A DNA stretch of 5,783 nucleotides from Persephonella sp. (GTDB lineage: Bacteria; Aquificota; Aquificia; Aquificales; Hydrogenothermaceae): positions 1-5,783 of the forward strand of contig JALTAS010000018.1 of the NCBI GenBank assembly GCA_027058925.1, written 5' to 3'. Positions 1-5,783 of this stretch are shown here, piece by piece. A program made the position numbers and the translations under genes. Position 1 is the first letter of the stretch. Each line of letters opens with the position of its first letter. The notes below the pieces were generated by a model. It was not told the origin of the DNA. It did not search any database and saw nothing but the letters and a program-made list of their open reading frames with translations.

Positions 1-2
1 AA

Positions 3-521
3 AAACTATCTTTAGAAAATTCCAGTCAGCAGATAGAAAAAACTGACCGTAACAATATTGTACCTGAGATATTAGATGTACCAAACAAGAAAGCGGAAAA
101 AAGTAATAAAACAGAACATAACAACCCTGTACAAAATACAGTAATAAGCAGATCCTTAAACACAGATACAGAGTTTTCAGGAAGATCTGATCATCATACA
201 CAAAAAGAACACAATACACAGGATTCAAATCATAATAACATATTCAGCAGAACCCTTACCTTTAATCTAAAGCTTGGAGAGATTAATCTGATGGCAAGGT
301 ACACAGGAAGCAAAATGAATCTTGTTCTGATGATCCAAAACTTAACAAATCAATCTCTCCACACTATCAGAGATGAGATCTCCCACATAATACAGGACAG
401 TGGTATTGAAAATTATTTTTTGAAAATAAAAACCAAAAACAGAGAAATAAGTTATTCGTCCGATCTGAAAAGGCTTGAAAAAAATAGAGGATCATACAGA
501 GAAATAAATGTTAAGGCTTAA
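3..521 (+). CDS. fliK: FliK-like flagellar hook-length control protein, C-terminal part (5' end outside window)
   Basis: The reading frame is open from the left edge to the TAA at 519-521, giving 172 residues of a truncated protein; the ATG at 291 is internal, not a start. The first ~80 residues are low complexity, rich in Asn, Gln, Ser, His and Lys, and probably disordered. From about nt 243 the composition changes to a folded pattern: alternating hydrophobic residues, 'LKLGEINL', a hydrophobic strand 'MNLVLMIQN', an amphipathic helix, then 'SGIENYFLKI'. This matches the layout of the FliK C-terminal domain (Flg_hook family: strand, LG-x-I/V, strand, helix, G, strand), which in known FliK proteins contacts FlhB to switch export from hook to filament substrates. 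A polar Lys/Arg-rich tail follows. The gene overlaps the next by 14 nt. The family call rests on pattern and flagellar context, since sequence conservation in FliK is weak; a different Flg_hook-domain protein is possible. Confidence 0.72.
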   Translation, partial: KLSLENSSQQIEKTDRNNIVPEILDVPNKKAEKSNKTEHNNPVQNTVISRSLNTDTEFSGRSDHHTQKEHNTQDSNHNNIFSRTLTFNLKLGEINLMARYTGSKMNLVLMIQNLTNQSLHTIRDEISHIIQDSGIENYFLKIKTKNREISYSSDLKRLEKNRGSYREINVKA

Positions 522-2478
522 TCTTTTTGTGTTAATACTGATCTTAATCTTCGGTTTTTCTTTCTCAGGACAAAGTTTAGAAAAATCAGGTAATGCAGAC
601 AAAAAAATCTACTCAAAGAAAGAGATAGAAACCCTAAAAGAAAAATACGAACTTGCTGTCAGGATGTACAAAGCAGGCTCCTACTACTCATCTCTTAACA
701 TACTTACAAAAATCCTCTCAGACAGAAATAACCCATTATACGGAAAAGCTCTTTTTCTTACAGCCAAGATCTATCTCCACCTTGGAGTAAAAACAGGATT
801 AAAAGAGTTCCTCCAGAAAGCGATGTACTATCTGAACACATATTCTTACTCGGTTAAAAATCCTTTCAACTGGGAATTTTACTATGTTAAGGGAAATATA
901 TATGAAAACCTATTTATGTATGAGATGGCTATGGCTTCTTATAAAATGGCTTTTTCAAAAGCTGATGATCATAAGAAGCAGTTTAAAACTGTTGTTGCAA
1001 TTCTCAGAACAGCTGCCTGGCTAAAAAAGATGGATATAGTAACAAGGTATATTGTTCTTGTTAATCTTGAGCGACTTTCAGAAAAAGAGAAAAAAGAGTT
1101 TGAGTTCGTCAAAGGTCTTGTTGAGTTTAGAAAGGGAAATTATAAACAGGCGATAAAGTATCTTTTACCGGTATACAAAAGTTATGAGGAGTACCTTATA
1201 CAGAATCCTGAATATTATCTGATTGTTGGAGAAAACGCATACAGGCTTGGAAAGTATGATTTTGCAAAGCAGATTTTTAGAAGAATAATAAGCATAGTGA
1301 AGGATGAATCTGTAATAAGAAAATCTCTTTTGAGACTTGGAGATATTGCTTTAAAAAAAGGGGATAAAATCCTCGCCTTTAATTATTTCTACAGGCTCTT
1401 GAAGAAATACCCTAAATCCAAGGAGGCAACAGTATCAAAACTTAAACTGATAGCTTTAAGCAGAAAAGATAAAGAGATACTTGCAAGACTTTTAGTTTCA
1501 AAAGATGAAGATTTTAAAGAGCCCCTCCCATTTGTTTTGAAAACTCTCGTATCAAATAGGAACAACTATGTTGGTTTTTTCGCCCTTGCAGATTTTGGGT
1601 TTTTAGTGCTGAATACTAAATCTGAAAAGTTATTTGACAAACTGACATGGGAGCTTTCGCTTGTAAATGTGAGCAGATTAAAGTATGAACATAAAGAACT
1701 TTTGAACAATCTATGGAAATCCGAGATAAAAAAACTTGCCAGTTTTAGAGTATGCAAGCTGTTCGTCTCAAACAAAAAATTTTTCTTTGAAGTTTTTGAC
1801 AGAGATACTATAGAGTTTTTTTATAACGGTTTAAAACAGTGTGGTAAGTATGATATAGCTCTTAGTATAGCGAAATTTTTTACGGAAAAATGGAGAGATG
1901 ACAGGTCTTATCTGCTTCTGGCAGATGCTTATCTCAATTTTGGTAACTATAAAAAATCCCTAAAGGTTTTGAGCAGGGTAAGAAATAAAAACTGTCAGTA
2001 TCATATCATACTGACAAAAGATTATATATTCCTGAAAAAGATAAATACCAGGCTTGCTATTGATCTAAATACGTATTGCACAGAAAAAACTGTGGAGAGA
2101 AATCTTCTTGAGGCCTTTGTTTATGCAGAAACAAGTGATATAGAAAGAGCTTTCCTTTTCATTGAACAGGTTAAAAAAGATTTTCCAGATTACTACACAA
2201 AAGAAACCTTAGGAAAAATTTTTCTAAGGAAGTTCGTTTATCTTCTTTTTGAGAACAGAATGTACGATAAAGCTTTAAAGATATTAATTCCACTATCCGA
2301 AAAACTTAAAAAAGATTGTGATGTTAATAGCTGGGTAGTAATAGCCTCTATTAGAACAGGGAAAAATAAACTTGCGGATAGGTTTACAAATAGAATAAGG
2401 GGTTGTAATACAGAGTGGAGCATAGTAGCAAGAAATATTTATGAAGATTATCAAGTGATAAGAGGTATAAAAAAATGA
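508..2478 (+). CDS. Exported TPR-like helical-repeat protein of unknown function in a flagellar operon
   Basis: This 656-residue protein is not one I can name. Residues 1-20 look like a Sec signal peptide: Arg at 3, a hydrophobic core (LFVLILILIFGFSF), then a small-residue site near S20-G21. There is no lipobox cysteine, so a soluble periplasmic protein is likely. The rest is almost wholly helical, with TPR-like hairpins carrying the turn pattern G-x-Y-x-x-A at about 43-70, 124-150, 197-225, 234-264, 272-301, 465-490 and 574-600; examples are 'FRKGNYKQAIKYL' and 'YRLGKYDFAKQIF'. Six cysteines (416, 445, 496, 524, 604, 633) all lie in the C-terminal 241 residues. The ATG at 508 is chosen because it begins the signal peptide and follows a weak AGAGA at 498-502. 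The gene overlaps fliK by 14 nt and flgB by ATGA, so it should be co-expressed with the rod genes. I infer a role in motor or rod assembly; PflA of Campylobacter and Helicobacter, a periplasmic TPR motor-scaffold protein, is a functional analogue worth comparing, but homology is unproven. Confidence 0.85.
   Translation: MLRLNLFVLILILIFGFSFSGQSLEKSGNADKKIYSKKEIETLKEKYELAVRMYKAGSYYSSLNILTKILSDRNNPLYGKALFLTAKIYLHLGVKTGLKEFLQKAMYYLNTYSYSVKNPFNWEFYYVKGNIYENLFMYEMAMASYKMAFSKADDHKKQFKTVVAILRTAAWLKKMDIVTRYIVLVNLERLSEKEKKEFEFVKGLVEFRKGNYKQAIKYLLPVYKSYEEYLIQNPEYYLIVGENAYRLGKYDFAKQIFRRIISIVKDESVIRKSLLRLGDIALKKGDKILAFNYFYRLLKKYPKSKEATVSKLKLIALSRKDKEILARLLVSKDEDFKEPLPFVLKTLVSNRNNYVGFFALADFGFLVLNTKSEKLFDKLTWELSLVNVSRLKYEHKELLNNLWKSEIKKLASFRVCKLFVSNKKFFFEVFDRDTIEFFYNGLKQCGKYDIALSIAKFFTEKWRDDRSYLLLADAYLNFGNYKKSLKVLSRVRNKNCQYHIILTKDYIFLKKINTRLAIDLNTYCTEKTVERNLLEAFVYAETSDIERAFLFIEQVKKDFPDYYTKETLGKIFLRKFVYLLFENRMYDKALKILIPLSEKLKKDCDVNSWVVIASIRTGKNKLADRFTNRIRGCNTEWSIVARNIYEDYQVIRGIKK
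1993..2016 (+). repeat. Perfect inverted repeat inside the TPR-like gene
   Basis: TGTCAGTAT at 1993-2001 is followed after six bases by its exact reverse complement ATACTGACA at 2008-2016, giving a 9-bp stem. It lies within codons for the region around C496 of the TPR-like protein and is not followed by a T-run, so it is not an intrinsic terminator. With this base composition one such match by chance is plausible in a window of this size. Confidence 0.5.
2207..2229 (+). repeat. AT-rich near-palindrome inside the TPR-like gene
   Basis: CCTTAGGAAAAA at 2207-2218 is complementary to TTTTTCTAAGG at 2219-2229 apart from one extra G, giving a near-perfect dyad with no spacer. Such a sequence would more easily form a DNA-level dyad than an RNA hairpin, since there is no loop. 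It encodes ordinary residues (TLGKIFLRK) and no function is evident. Confidence 0.4.
2460..2466 (+). promoter_or_regulatory. Ribosome binding site of flgB, inside the end of the TPR-like gene
   Basis: AAGAGGT sits 8 nt before the flgB ATG at 2475 and lies wholly inside the last codons of the upstream gene. With the ATGA stop/start overlap, it indicates that flgB translation is coupled to translation of the TPR-like protein. Confidence 0.7.
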
Positions 2479-2852
2479 ACGAGCTTTTTTCACATATAGA
2501 GATTCTTGAAGAAAAAGCATCATTTTTTCTTGAAAGAACAAAGGTTATACAGGGAAATATAGCAAATGCAGACACGCCTTTTTATAAACCTGTTGATCTG
2601 AAGTTTGAGAAGATTTTAACCCAGCAGGTAAAGTTAAAAAGAACAAATCCTAAACATTTAGATCCATTTCCGGAAAAAAAGATAAAGATTGAGAAATTTT
2701 ACACAAAAAACTTTGTTGGTTATGATCAGAATAAGGTGAATGTTGAAGAAGAACTTGCTAAACTTGCAGAGAGCTCAATAATGTACAAAACTCTTCTTGA
2801 ATCAATGAAAAAAGAGATGGCAAAGCTGAAATATGCTATCTCAGGTAGATAA
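2475..2852 (+). CDS. flgB: Flagellar basal-body rod protein FlgB
   Basis: FlgB forms part of the proximal rod that crosses the periplasm above the MS ring; it is exported by the flagellar type III system and has no Sec signal. The 125-residue length is normal for the family. The N-terminal rod-protein signature is clear at residues 27-45: 'GNIANADTPFYKPVDLKFE', the FlgB form of the Asn-Ile-Ala-Asn-x-x-Thr-Pro motif shared by axial proteins. The C-terminal helix signature is also present at about 83-123: 'YDQNKVNVEEELAKLAE' followed by 'YKTLLESM', equivalent to the DGNxVxxExE block of FlgB. The middle (46-80) is Lys-rich and variable, as usual. The start is fixed by the ATGA overlap with the preceding gene and an AAGAGGT ribosome binding site. 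flgC follows after 11 nt. Confidence 0.96.
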   Translation: MNELFSHIEILEEKASFFLERTKVIQGNIANADTPFYKPVDLKFEKILTQQVKLKRTNPKHLDPFPEKKIKIEKFYTKNFVGYDQNKVNVEEELAKLAESSIMYKTLLESMKKEMAKLKYAISGR

Positions 2853-2859
2853 GGGAGGT
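2853..2859 (+). promoter_or_regulatory. Strong ribosome binding site of flgC
   Basis: GGGAGGT, a near-complete match to the anti-Shine-Dalgarno complement, begins immediately after the flgB stop codon and ends 4 nt before the flgC ATG at 2864. It is the strongest such site in the window. Confidence 0.8.
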
Positions 2860-2863
2860 TAAT

Positions 2864-3268
2864 ATGATATTCAAAGGTCTTGAAACAACTGTAACAGGTA
2901 TGGCAGCCCAGAGAATAAGGATAGATATATCTTCATCAAACCTTGCAAATATTAACTCAACAAGAGCTGAAAACGGACAGCCTTACAGTAGAAAAGTACC
3001 TGTTTTTCAGGCTGTTTTGGACAGAGAATCAGGGGTTTATCAGGTTAGAGTTGCAAAGGTAATACCTGACCCCACCCCATACAAAATGAAATACGATCCT
3101 AAACATCCTGATGCTGGTCCAGACGGTTACGTCAGGCTTCCAAATGTTGATCCTTTGAGAGAGATGGTTGATATGATGTCTGCAATCAGAACTTATGAGG
3201 CAAATCTGACAGCATTTAACACCCACAAGGATATGCTTATAAAAAGTCTTGAATTAATAAAAGTCTAA
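2864..3268 (+). CDS. flgC: Flagellar basal-body rod protein FlgC
   Basis: FlgC is the second proximal-rod subunit, exported by the flagellar type III apparatus and assembled with FlgB and FlgF. The 134 residues cover the whole family. At the N-terminus 'GMAAQRIRIDISSSNLANI' (12-30) is the FlgC version of the axial-protein motif, followed by 'NGQPYSRKVPVFQ' (37-49), matching the family's G-x-PYxRK block. The C-terminus 'GYVRLPNVDPLREMVDMM' (88-105) and 'IRTYEANLTAF' (108-118) match the diagnostic GYV-x-x-PNV and R-x-YEAN motifs. The Asn-Ser-Thr at 31-33 replaces the more usual Ala-x-Thr-Thr. The middle variable part is short. A strong GGGAGGT precedes the ATG; fliE follows after 16 nt. Confidence 0.97.
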   Translation: MIFKGLETTVTGMAAQRIRIDISSSNLANINSTRAENGQPYSRKVPVFQAVLDRESGVYQVRVAKVIPDPTPYKMKYDPKHPDAGPDGYVRLPNVDPLREMVDMMSAIRTYEANLTAFNTHKDMLIKSLELIKV

Positions 3269-3284
3269 ATAAGGTGGTGGTAAA

Positions 3285-3569
3285 ATGAGGATTGAAGGAC
3301 TTCAGGATTTTGGACAGCTTACGACACAGAAAAAAGAGCAAAAAGAACATGGATCATTCGGTGAACTTCTTCAAGAGTTTGTTGCAGATGTTAACAAAGA
3401 TCTAAAGAATGCCAAGCAGGCAGAAAAACTAATAGCAGAAGGAAAGGTGGAAAACCTTGAAAACCTGATGTACCAGATCGCAAAATCTGATATATCATTA
3501 AGGTTGATAACTGAGATAAGAAACAAAGCTCTTGAAAGCTACCAGGAAATAATGAGAATGCAGGTATAA
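3285..3569 (+). CDS. fliE: Flagellar MS-ring/rod junction protein FliE
   Basis: FliE is the small adapter that connects the FliF ring to the FlgB/FlgC rod and is the earliest type III export substrate of the rod. At 94 residues it is a little shorter than typical FliE (about 100-110), the difference lying in a short polar N-terminus. The C-terminal two thirds are characteristic: 'SFGELLQEFVADVN' (24-37), 'KQAEKLIAEGKVENLENLM' (44-62), then 'AKSDISLRLITEIRNKAL' (66-83) and the family ending 'YQEIMRMQV' (86-94). The ribosome binding site is the G-rich AAGGTGGTGG at 3271-3280, 4 nt from the ATG. Its stop codon is in the same frame as fliF, whose start is only one codon later. Confidence 0.95.
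   Translation: MRIEGLQDFGQLTTQKKEQKEHGSFGELLQEFVADVNKDLKNAKQAEKLIAEGKVENLENLMYQIAKSDISLRLITEIRNKALESYQEIMRMQV
3562..3565 (+). promoter_or_regulatory. Ribosome binding site that supports the fliF TTG start
   Basis: AGGT at 3562-3565, inside the last codons of fliE, stands 7 nt before the TTG at 3573. It is weak by itself, but with termination of fliE at 3569 it fits re-initiation by terminating ribosomes. Confidence 0.5.
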
Positions 3570-3572
3570 AAT

Positions 3573-5156
3573 TTGGACATAAACAGTATTAAAGAAAAAG
3601 CTTTAAACTTAGGGAAAAAGTACGCAACCCCAAAGAACATTGCCTTATTAACTGCAGGTCTTTTGCTTATATCCATTCTTGGATATGTGGCATACAAAAC
3701 GACAACATCTGTAAACTACGGAGTTTTATATACAAATCTATCTCCAGATGATGCAGGCAGAATATTAACCGTTCTCCAAGAGGAAAACATCCCTTACAAA
3801 GTGGAAGGAAACGGAAGTATCATAATGGTTCCTAAAGACAAAGTCCATGAAATAAGATTAAAGCTTGCAGCCAAAGGTCTGCCCTCAAGCCAGACTGTTG
3901 GTTTTGAGATTTTTGAAGAGCCAAAAATGGGTATAACTCAGTTTCAGGAGAATGTTAATTACTTAAGAGCATTAGAAGGAGAACTTGCAAGAACAATAAG
4001 ACAGCTTGATCCTGTTCAGGATGTGAGAGTTAACATAGCACTTCCAAAAGAATCAATATTTGTAAGAGAAGAGGAGGAGCCAAAAGCATCTGTTGTTCTC
4101 AAACTCTGGCCTGGTAAAGATCTTTCAAAAGAGCAAGTAAAGGCTGTCGTTTTTCTTATTTCTCATGCTGTTCCAAGGCTCAAGAAAGATAATGTAACTG
4201 TTGTTGATAACAGAGGAAGAGTGCTTTCTGATCTGCTTGATGAGGAATCACAGCTTGCTGCAACAGATAAAACGGTTCAGCTTAAGAAAAAGCTTGAAAG
4301 ACAGATAGAGAGAAATATCCAGTCAATGTTAGCAAAAGCCCTTGGATCTGACAAAGTCGTTGTTAGGGCATCTGTGGAACTTGAAATAGGAAAGGTTCAG
4401 CAAAAAGATGAGATTGTAGATCCTGATAAGGTTGCGGTTGTAAGTGAAAGGAAAATACAGGAAAAAATACAGGAGACAGAAACCCCTGCTGTAACACCTC
4501 CAGGAACGCCTACAAATGTTCCCCCTGTAATGCAGGGATCCCAAACTGTTGTTTCAAGAAATAACACAAAGAAAGATCAGACAAAAAATTATGAGGTTTC
4601 AAAAAGTTACATAAGCACAAATAAAAATGTGTTCAAAATAAAAAGGCTGAGCGTAGGAGTTCTTATAGATGGAAAATATGAAAAACAGGTTGACAAAGAA
4701 GGAAATGTTTCATACAAATTTATACCCCGTTCTCCTGAGGAGATCAAAACATACGAATCTTTGATAAAAAGTGCTATAGGCTATGATCCAAAAAGGGGAG
4801 ATCAGATTACTGTAGTCAGCGTCCCATTTGAGGTAAAACCTGAAAAAATAAAAGAGAAACCACCTGTGCAGAACTATATATTAATAGGAGGAATTGCTTT
4901 TCTTGTTTTCCTTATATTGATGGTTGCTATTTTTATGGTATTGAAAACATTAAAAAAGAAGAAAAAAGAAGAGATGGTTTTGCCTCCCGGAGTTACCCCA
5001 GAAATGGCAGCAGGCGTCTATGCTATGCATGAAAAAGGAGAAGAATACAGACTTGAAAAGGAGCCAGCTTTCCAGAAGCTTATTGAGATAGCAGAGGAAT
5101 CCCCTGAACTTATCGCTGATCTTGTTAGTAAATGGTTGAAAGAAGAAGGTAAGTAA
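3573..5156 (+). CDS. fliF: Flagellar MS-ring protein FliF
   Basis: FliF builds the inner-membrane MS ring, the platform for the export gate, rotor and rod. All expected parts are present in 527 residues: a cytoplasmic N-terminus (1-22), transmembrane helix 1 (about 23-41), the YscJ/FliF ring-building region (about 45-215; 'GVLYTNLSPDDAGRI', 'LEGELARTIRQLDPVQDVRV', 'HAVPRLKKDNVTVVD'), the FliF C-terminal periplasmic domain (about 235-420), transmembrane helix 2 (about 435-459), a Lys-rich stop and a cytoplasmic tail. The tail ends 'LIEIAEESPELIADLVSKWL' (503-522), the acidic helical type that binds FliG. A Pro/Thr/Asn-rich loop (about 303-335) interrupts the second domain, as is common. The start is TTG: the fliE stop lies two codons upstream in the same frame, and the first Met is at 85, beyond helix 1. 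fliH starts 1 nt after the stop. Confidence 0.97.
   Translation: MDINSIKEKALNLGKKYATPKNIALLTAGLLLISILGYVAYKTTTSVNYGVLYTNLSPDDAGRILTVLQEENIPYKVEGNGSIIMVPKDKVHEIRLKLAAKGLPSSQTVGFEIFEEPKMGITQFQENVNYLRALEGELARTIRQLDPVQDVRVNIALPKESIFVREEEEPKASVVLKLWPGKDLSKEQVKAVVFLISHAVPRLKKDNVTVVDNRGRVLSDLLDEESQLAATDKTVQLKKKLERQIERNIQSMLAKALGSDKVVVRASVELEIGKVQQKDEIVDPDKVAVVSERKIQEKIQETETPAVTPPGTPTNVPPVMQGSQTVVSRNNTKKDQTKNYEVSKSYISTNKNVFKIKRLSVGVLIDGKYEKQVDKEGNVSYKFIPRSPEEIKTYESLIKSAIGYDPKRGDQITVVSVPFEVKPEKIKEKPPVQNYILIGGIAFLVFLILMVAIFMVLKTLKKKKKEEMVLPPGVTPEMAAGVYAMHEKGEEYRLEKEPAFQKLIEIAEESPELIADLVSKWLKEEGK
4452..4474 (+). repeat. Short 12-nt-period tandem repeat in fliF
   Basis: AAAATACAGGA occurs at 4452-4462 and again at 4464-4474, encoding KIQE-KIQE (residues 294-301) just before the Pro/Thr-rich loop of FliF. 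It looks like a small in-frame duplication in a variable, solvent-exposed part of the periplasmic domain, with no effect on the reading frame. Confidence 0.5.
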
Positions 5157-5157
5157 A

Positions 5158-5783
5158 ATGCCAGACCTTGATCTTGAAGATTTTGGCAGATCTTTAAACA
5201 GGCCTGATTCAAAAGAACTATCAAAAGAAGATCTGGAAAAGTTTTATCAGGAACAGATAAGAAAATTAGAAAAAGAATATGAAGAAAAACTCCAGCAGTC
5301 ATATGAAAAGGGATTTGAGGAGGGCTATAAAAATGCAGCTGAAGAGGTAAAAGAGATTCTGACAAAAGAGTTTGAACAGAAGCTGAATAAAGCATTAGAG
5401 GAGAAAGAAAAAGAGCTTGGAATAAAGCAGGAAGAAATAAAAAAACAGGTATTGGATTTTTTAAAAGAGATAAAAGACAGGTACAGAAAACATGTTGATT
5501 TTGTTGATGAGCTGATACTTTCTGTCCTTGAAGAAATAATGGAGTATCTTTACATAAACCCTGAAAATGCAGATTATGTATCAGAAGAGATAAAAAAGAT
5601 CATTGAAGATCTAAAAATATCTCCCGAGATAACCGTTGAAGTTTCGCCCCAGCTAAGATCATTCGTAGATTTCCAGTCAGACAACATAAAGATAGTTGAA
5701 AGGAAGGATTTTAAAGGAGGAGATTTTACAGTAAAGATTGAAAATGTCCAGTTTGAAAATAGATTTAAAGAAAAAGTAAACAT
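5158..5783 (+). CDS. fliH: FliH-like flagellar export ATPase regulator (3' end outside window)
   Basis: FliH binds the export ATPase FliI as a dimer and tethers it to the C-ring and export gate. The frame is open from ATG 5158 to the right edge, 208 complete codons without a stop. Residues 20-110 are a highly charged Glu/Lys helical, coiled-coil-like region holding 'SYEKGFEEGYKNA' (48-60), an S-xxx-G-xxx-G-xxx-A version of the AxxxG(xxxG)xxxA repeat typical of FliH. The C-terminal part (about 112-208) shows the FliH/HrpE/V-ATPase-E-like fold pattern, with 'ISPEITVEVSPQL' and 'FKGGDFTVKIENV', equivalent to the family's 'GD-x-x-V-E' end; only the last residues should be missing. There is no Trp, whereas Salmonella FliH uses N-terminal Trp residues to bind FlhA and FliN; Phe9 may substitute. 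AAGGT (5146-5150) is 7 nt before the ATG. fliI would be expected downstream. Confidence 0.9.
   Translation, partial: MPDLDLEDFGRSLNRPDSKELSKEDLEKFYQEQIRKLEKEYEEKLQQSYEKGFEEGYKNAAEEVKEILTKEFEQKLNKALEEKEKELGIKQEEIKKQVLDFLKEIKDRYRKHVDFVDELILSVLEEIMEYLYINPENADYVSEEIKKIIEDLKISPEITVEVSPQLRSFVDFQSDNIKIVERKDFKGGDFTVKIENVQFENRFKEKVN

Noticed and set aside
291..521. A stand-alone 76-residue gene starting at ATG 291
   Set aside because: The frame is open all the way to the left edge, and ATG 291 falls inside the Flg_hook-like fold, between its first two strands. It is the end of a longer gene.
2293..2575. Overlapping minus-strand open frames across the TPR-like/flgB junction
   Set aside because: They are antisense to two supported genes, overlap one another, and have no recognisable domains or ribosome binding context.
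3309..3324. TTGGACAGCTTACG in early fliE as a possible sigma-54 type promoter
   Set aside because: The GG and GC dinucleotide spacing and flanking bases do not fit the -24/-12 consensus, and it is inside a coding sequence in a tight operon.
4483..4580. Pro/Thr/Asn-rich stretch in fliF as a possible insertion or foreign segment
   Set aside because: FliF proteins commonly have a variable, disordered loop at this point in the second periplasmic domain, and the flanking motifs are intact.
5018..5395. A 125-codon open frame on the minus strand
   Set aside because: It lies opposite the end of fliF and the start of fliH, both clearly real. Its translation (Leu/Ser-rich) is what the antisense of Glu/Lys-rich coding sequence gives.

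Overview
The window is a compact stretch of flagellar genes from an AT-rich bacterium, all on the + strand, with essentially no intergenic space. Proteins are rich in Lys, Glu and Ile, Arg is coded mostly by AGA/AGG and Ile often by ATA. Together with the flagellar set this suggests a thermophilic member of the Aquificota, perhaps the Hydrogenothermaceae (Persephonella or Sulfurihydrogenibium type). That assignment is an inference from composition and protein style; no rRNA or other marker is present.

Layout from left to right: the 3' end of a fliK-like hook-length-control gene (cut by the left edge); a 656-codon gene for an exported, TPR-like helical-repeat protein that I cannot assign to a named family; flgB and flgC (proximal rod); fliE (MS-ring/rod junction); fliF (MS ring); and the start of a fliH-like gene (export ATPase regulator), cut by the right edge. 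Junctions are a 14-nt overlap, a 4-nt ATGA overlap, and gaps of 11, 16, 3 and 1 nt. This is strong evidence for one transcript with translational coupling. I see no promoter, terminator, RNA gene, mobile element or CRISPR array, and no gene-free stretch longer than 16 nt.

Together flgB, flgC, fliE, fliF and fliH encode the base of the flagellum: FliF makes the membrane ring, FliE joins it to the rod begun by FlgB and FlgC, FliH serves the export ATPase beneath the ring, and FliK measures the hook. Two things depart from the common flgB-flgC-fliE-fliF-fliG-fliH-fliI order. First, fliG (rotor switch) is absent between fliF and fliH, although the FliF tail keeps a recognisable FliG-binding-type end. 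Second, the TPR-like gene is inserted directly before flgB and tightly coupled to it. That protein is the most interesting item: it has a signal peptide and holds all six cysteines encoded in the window, spaced in pairs 28-29 residues apart, which suggests disulfide-stapled helical hairpins in the periplasm.
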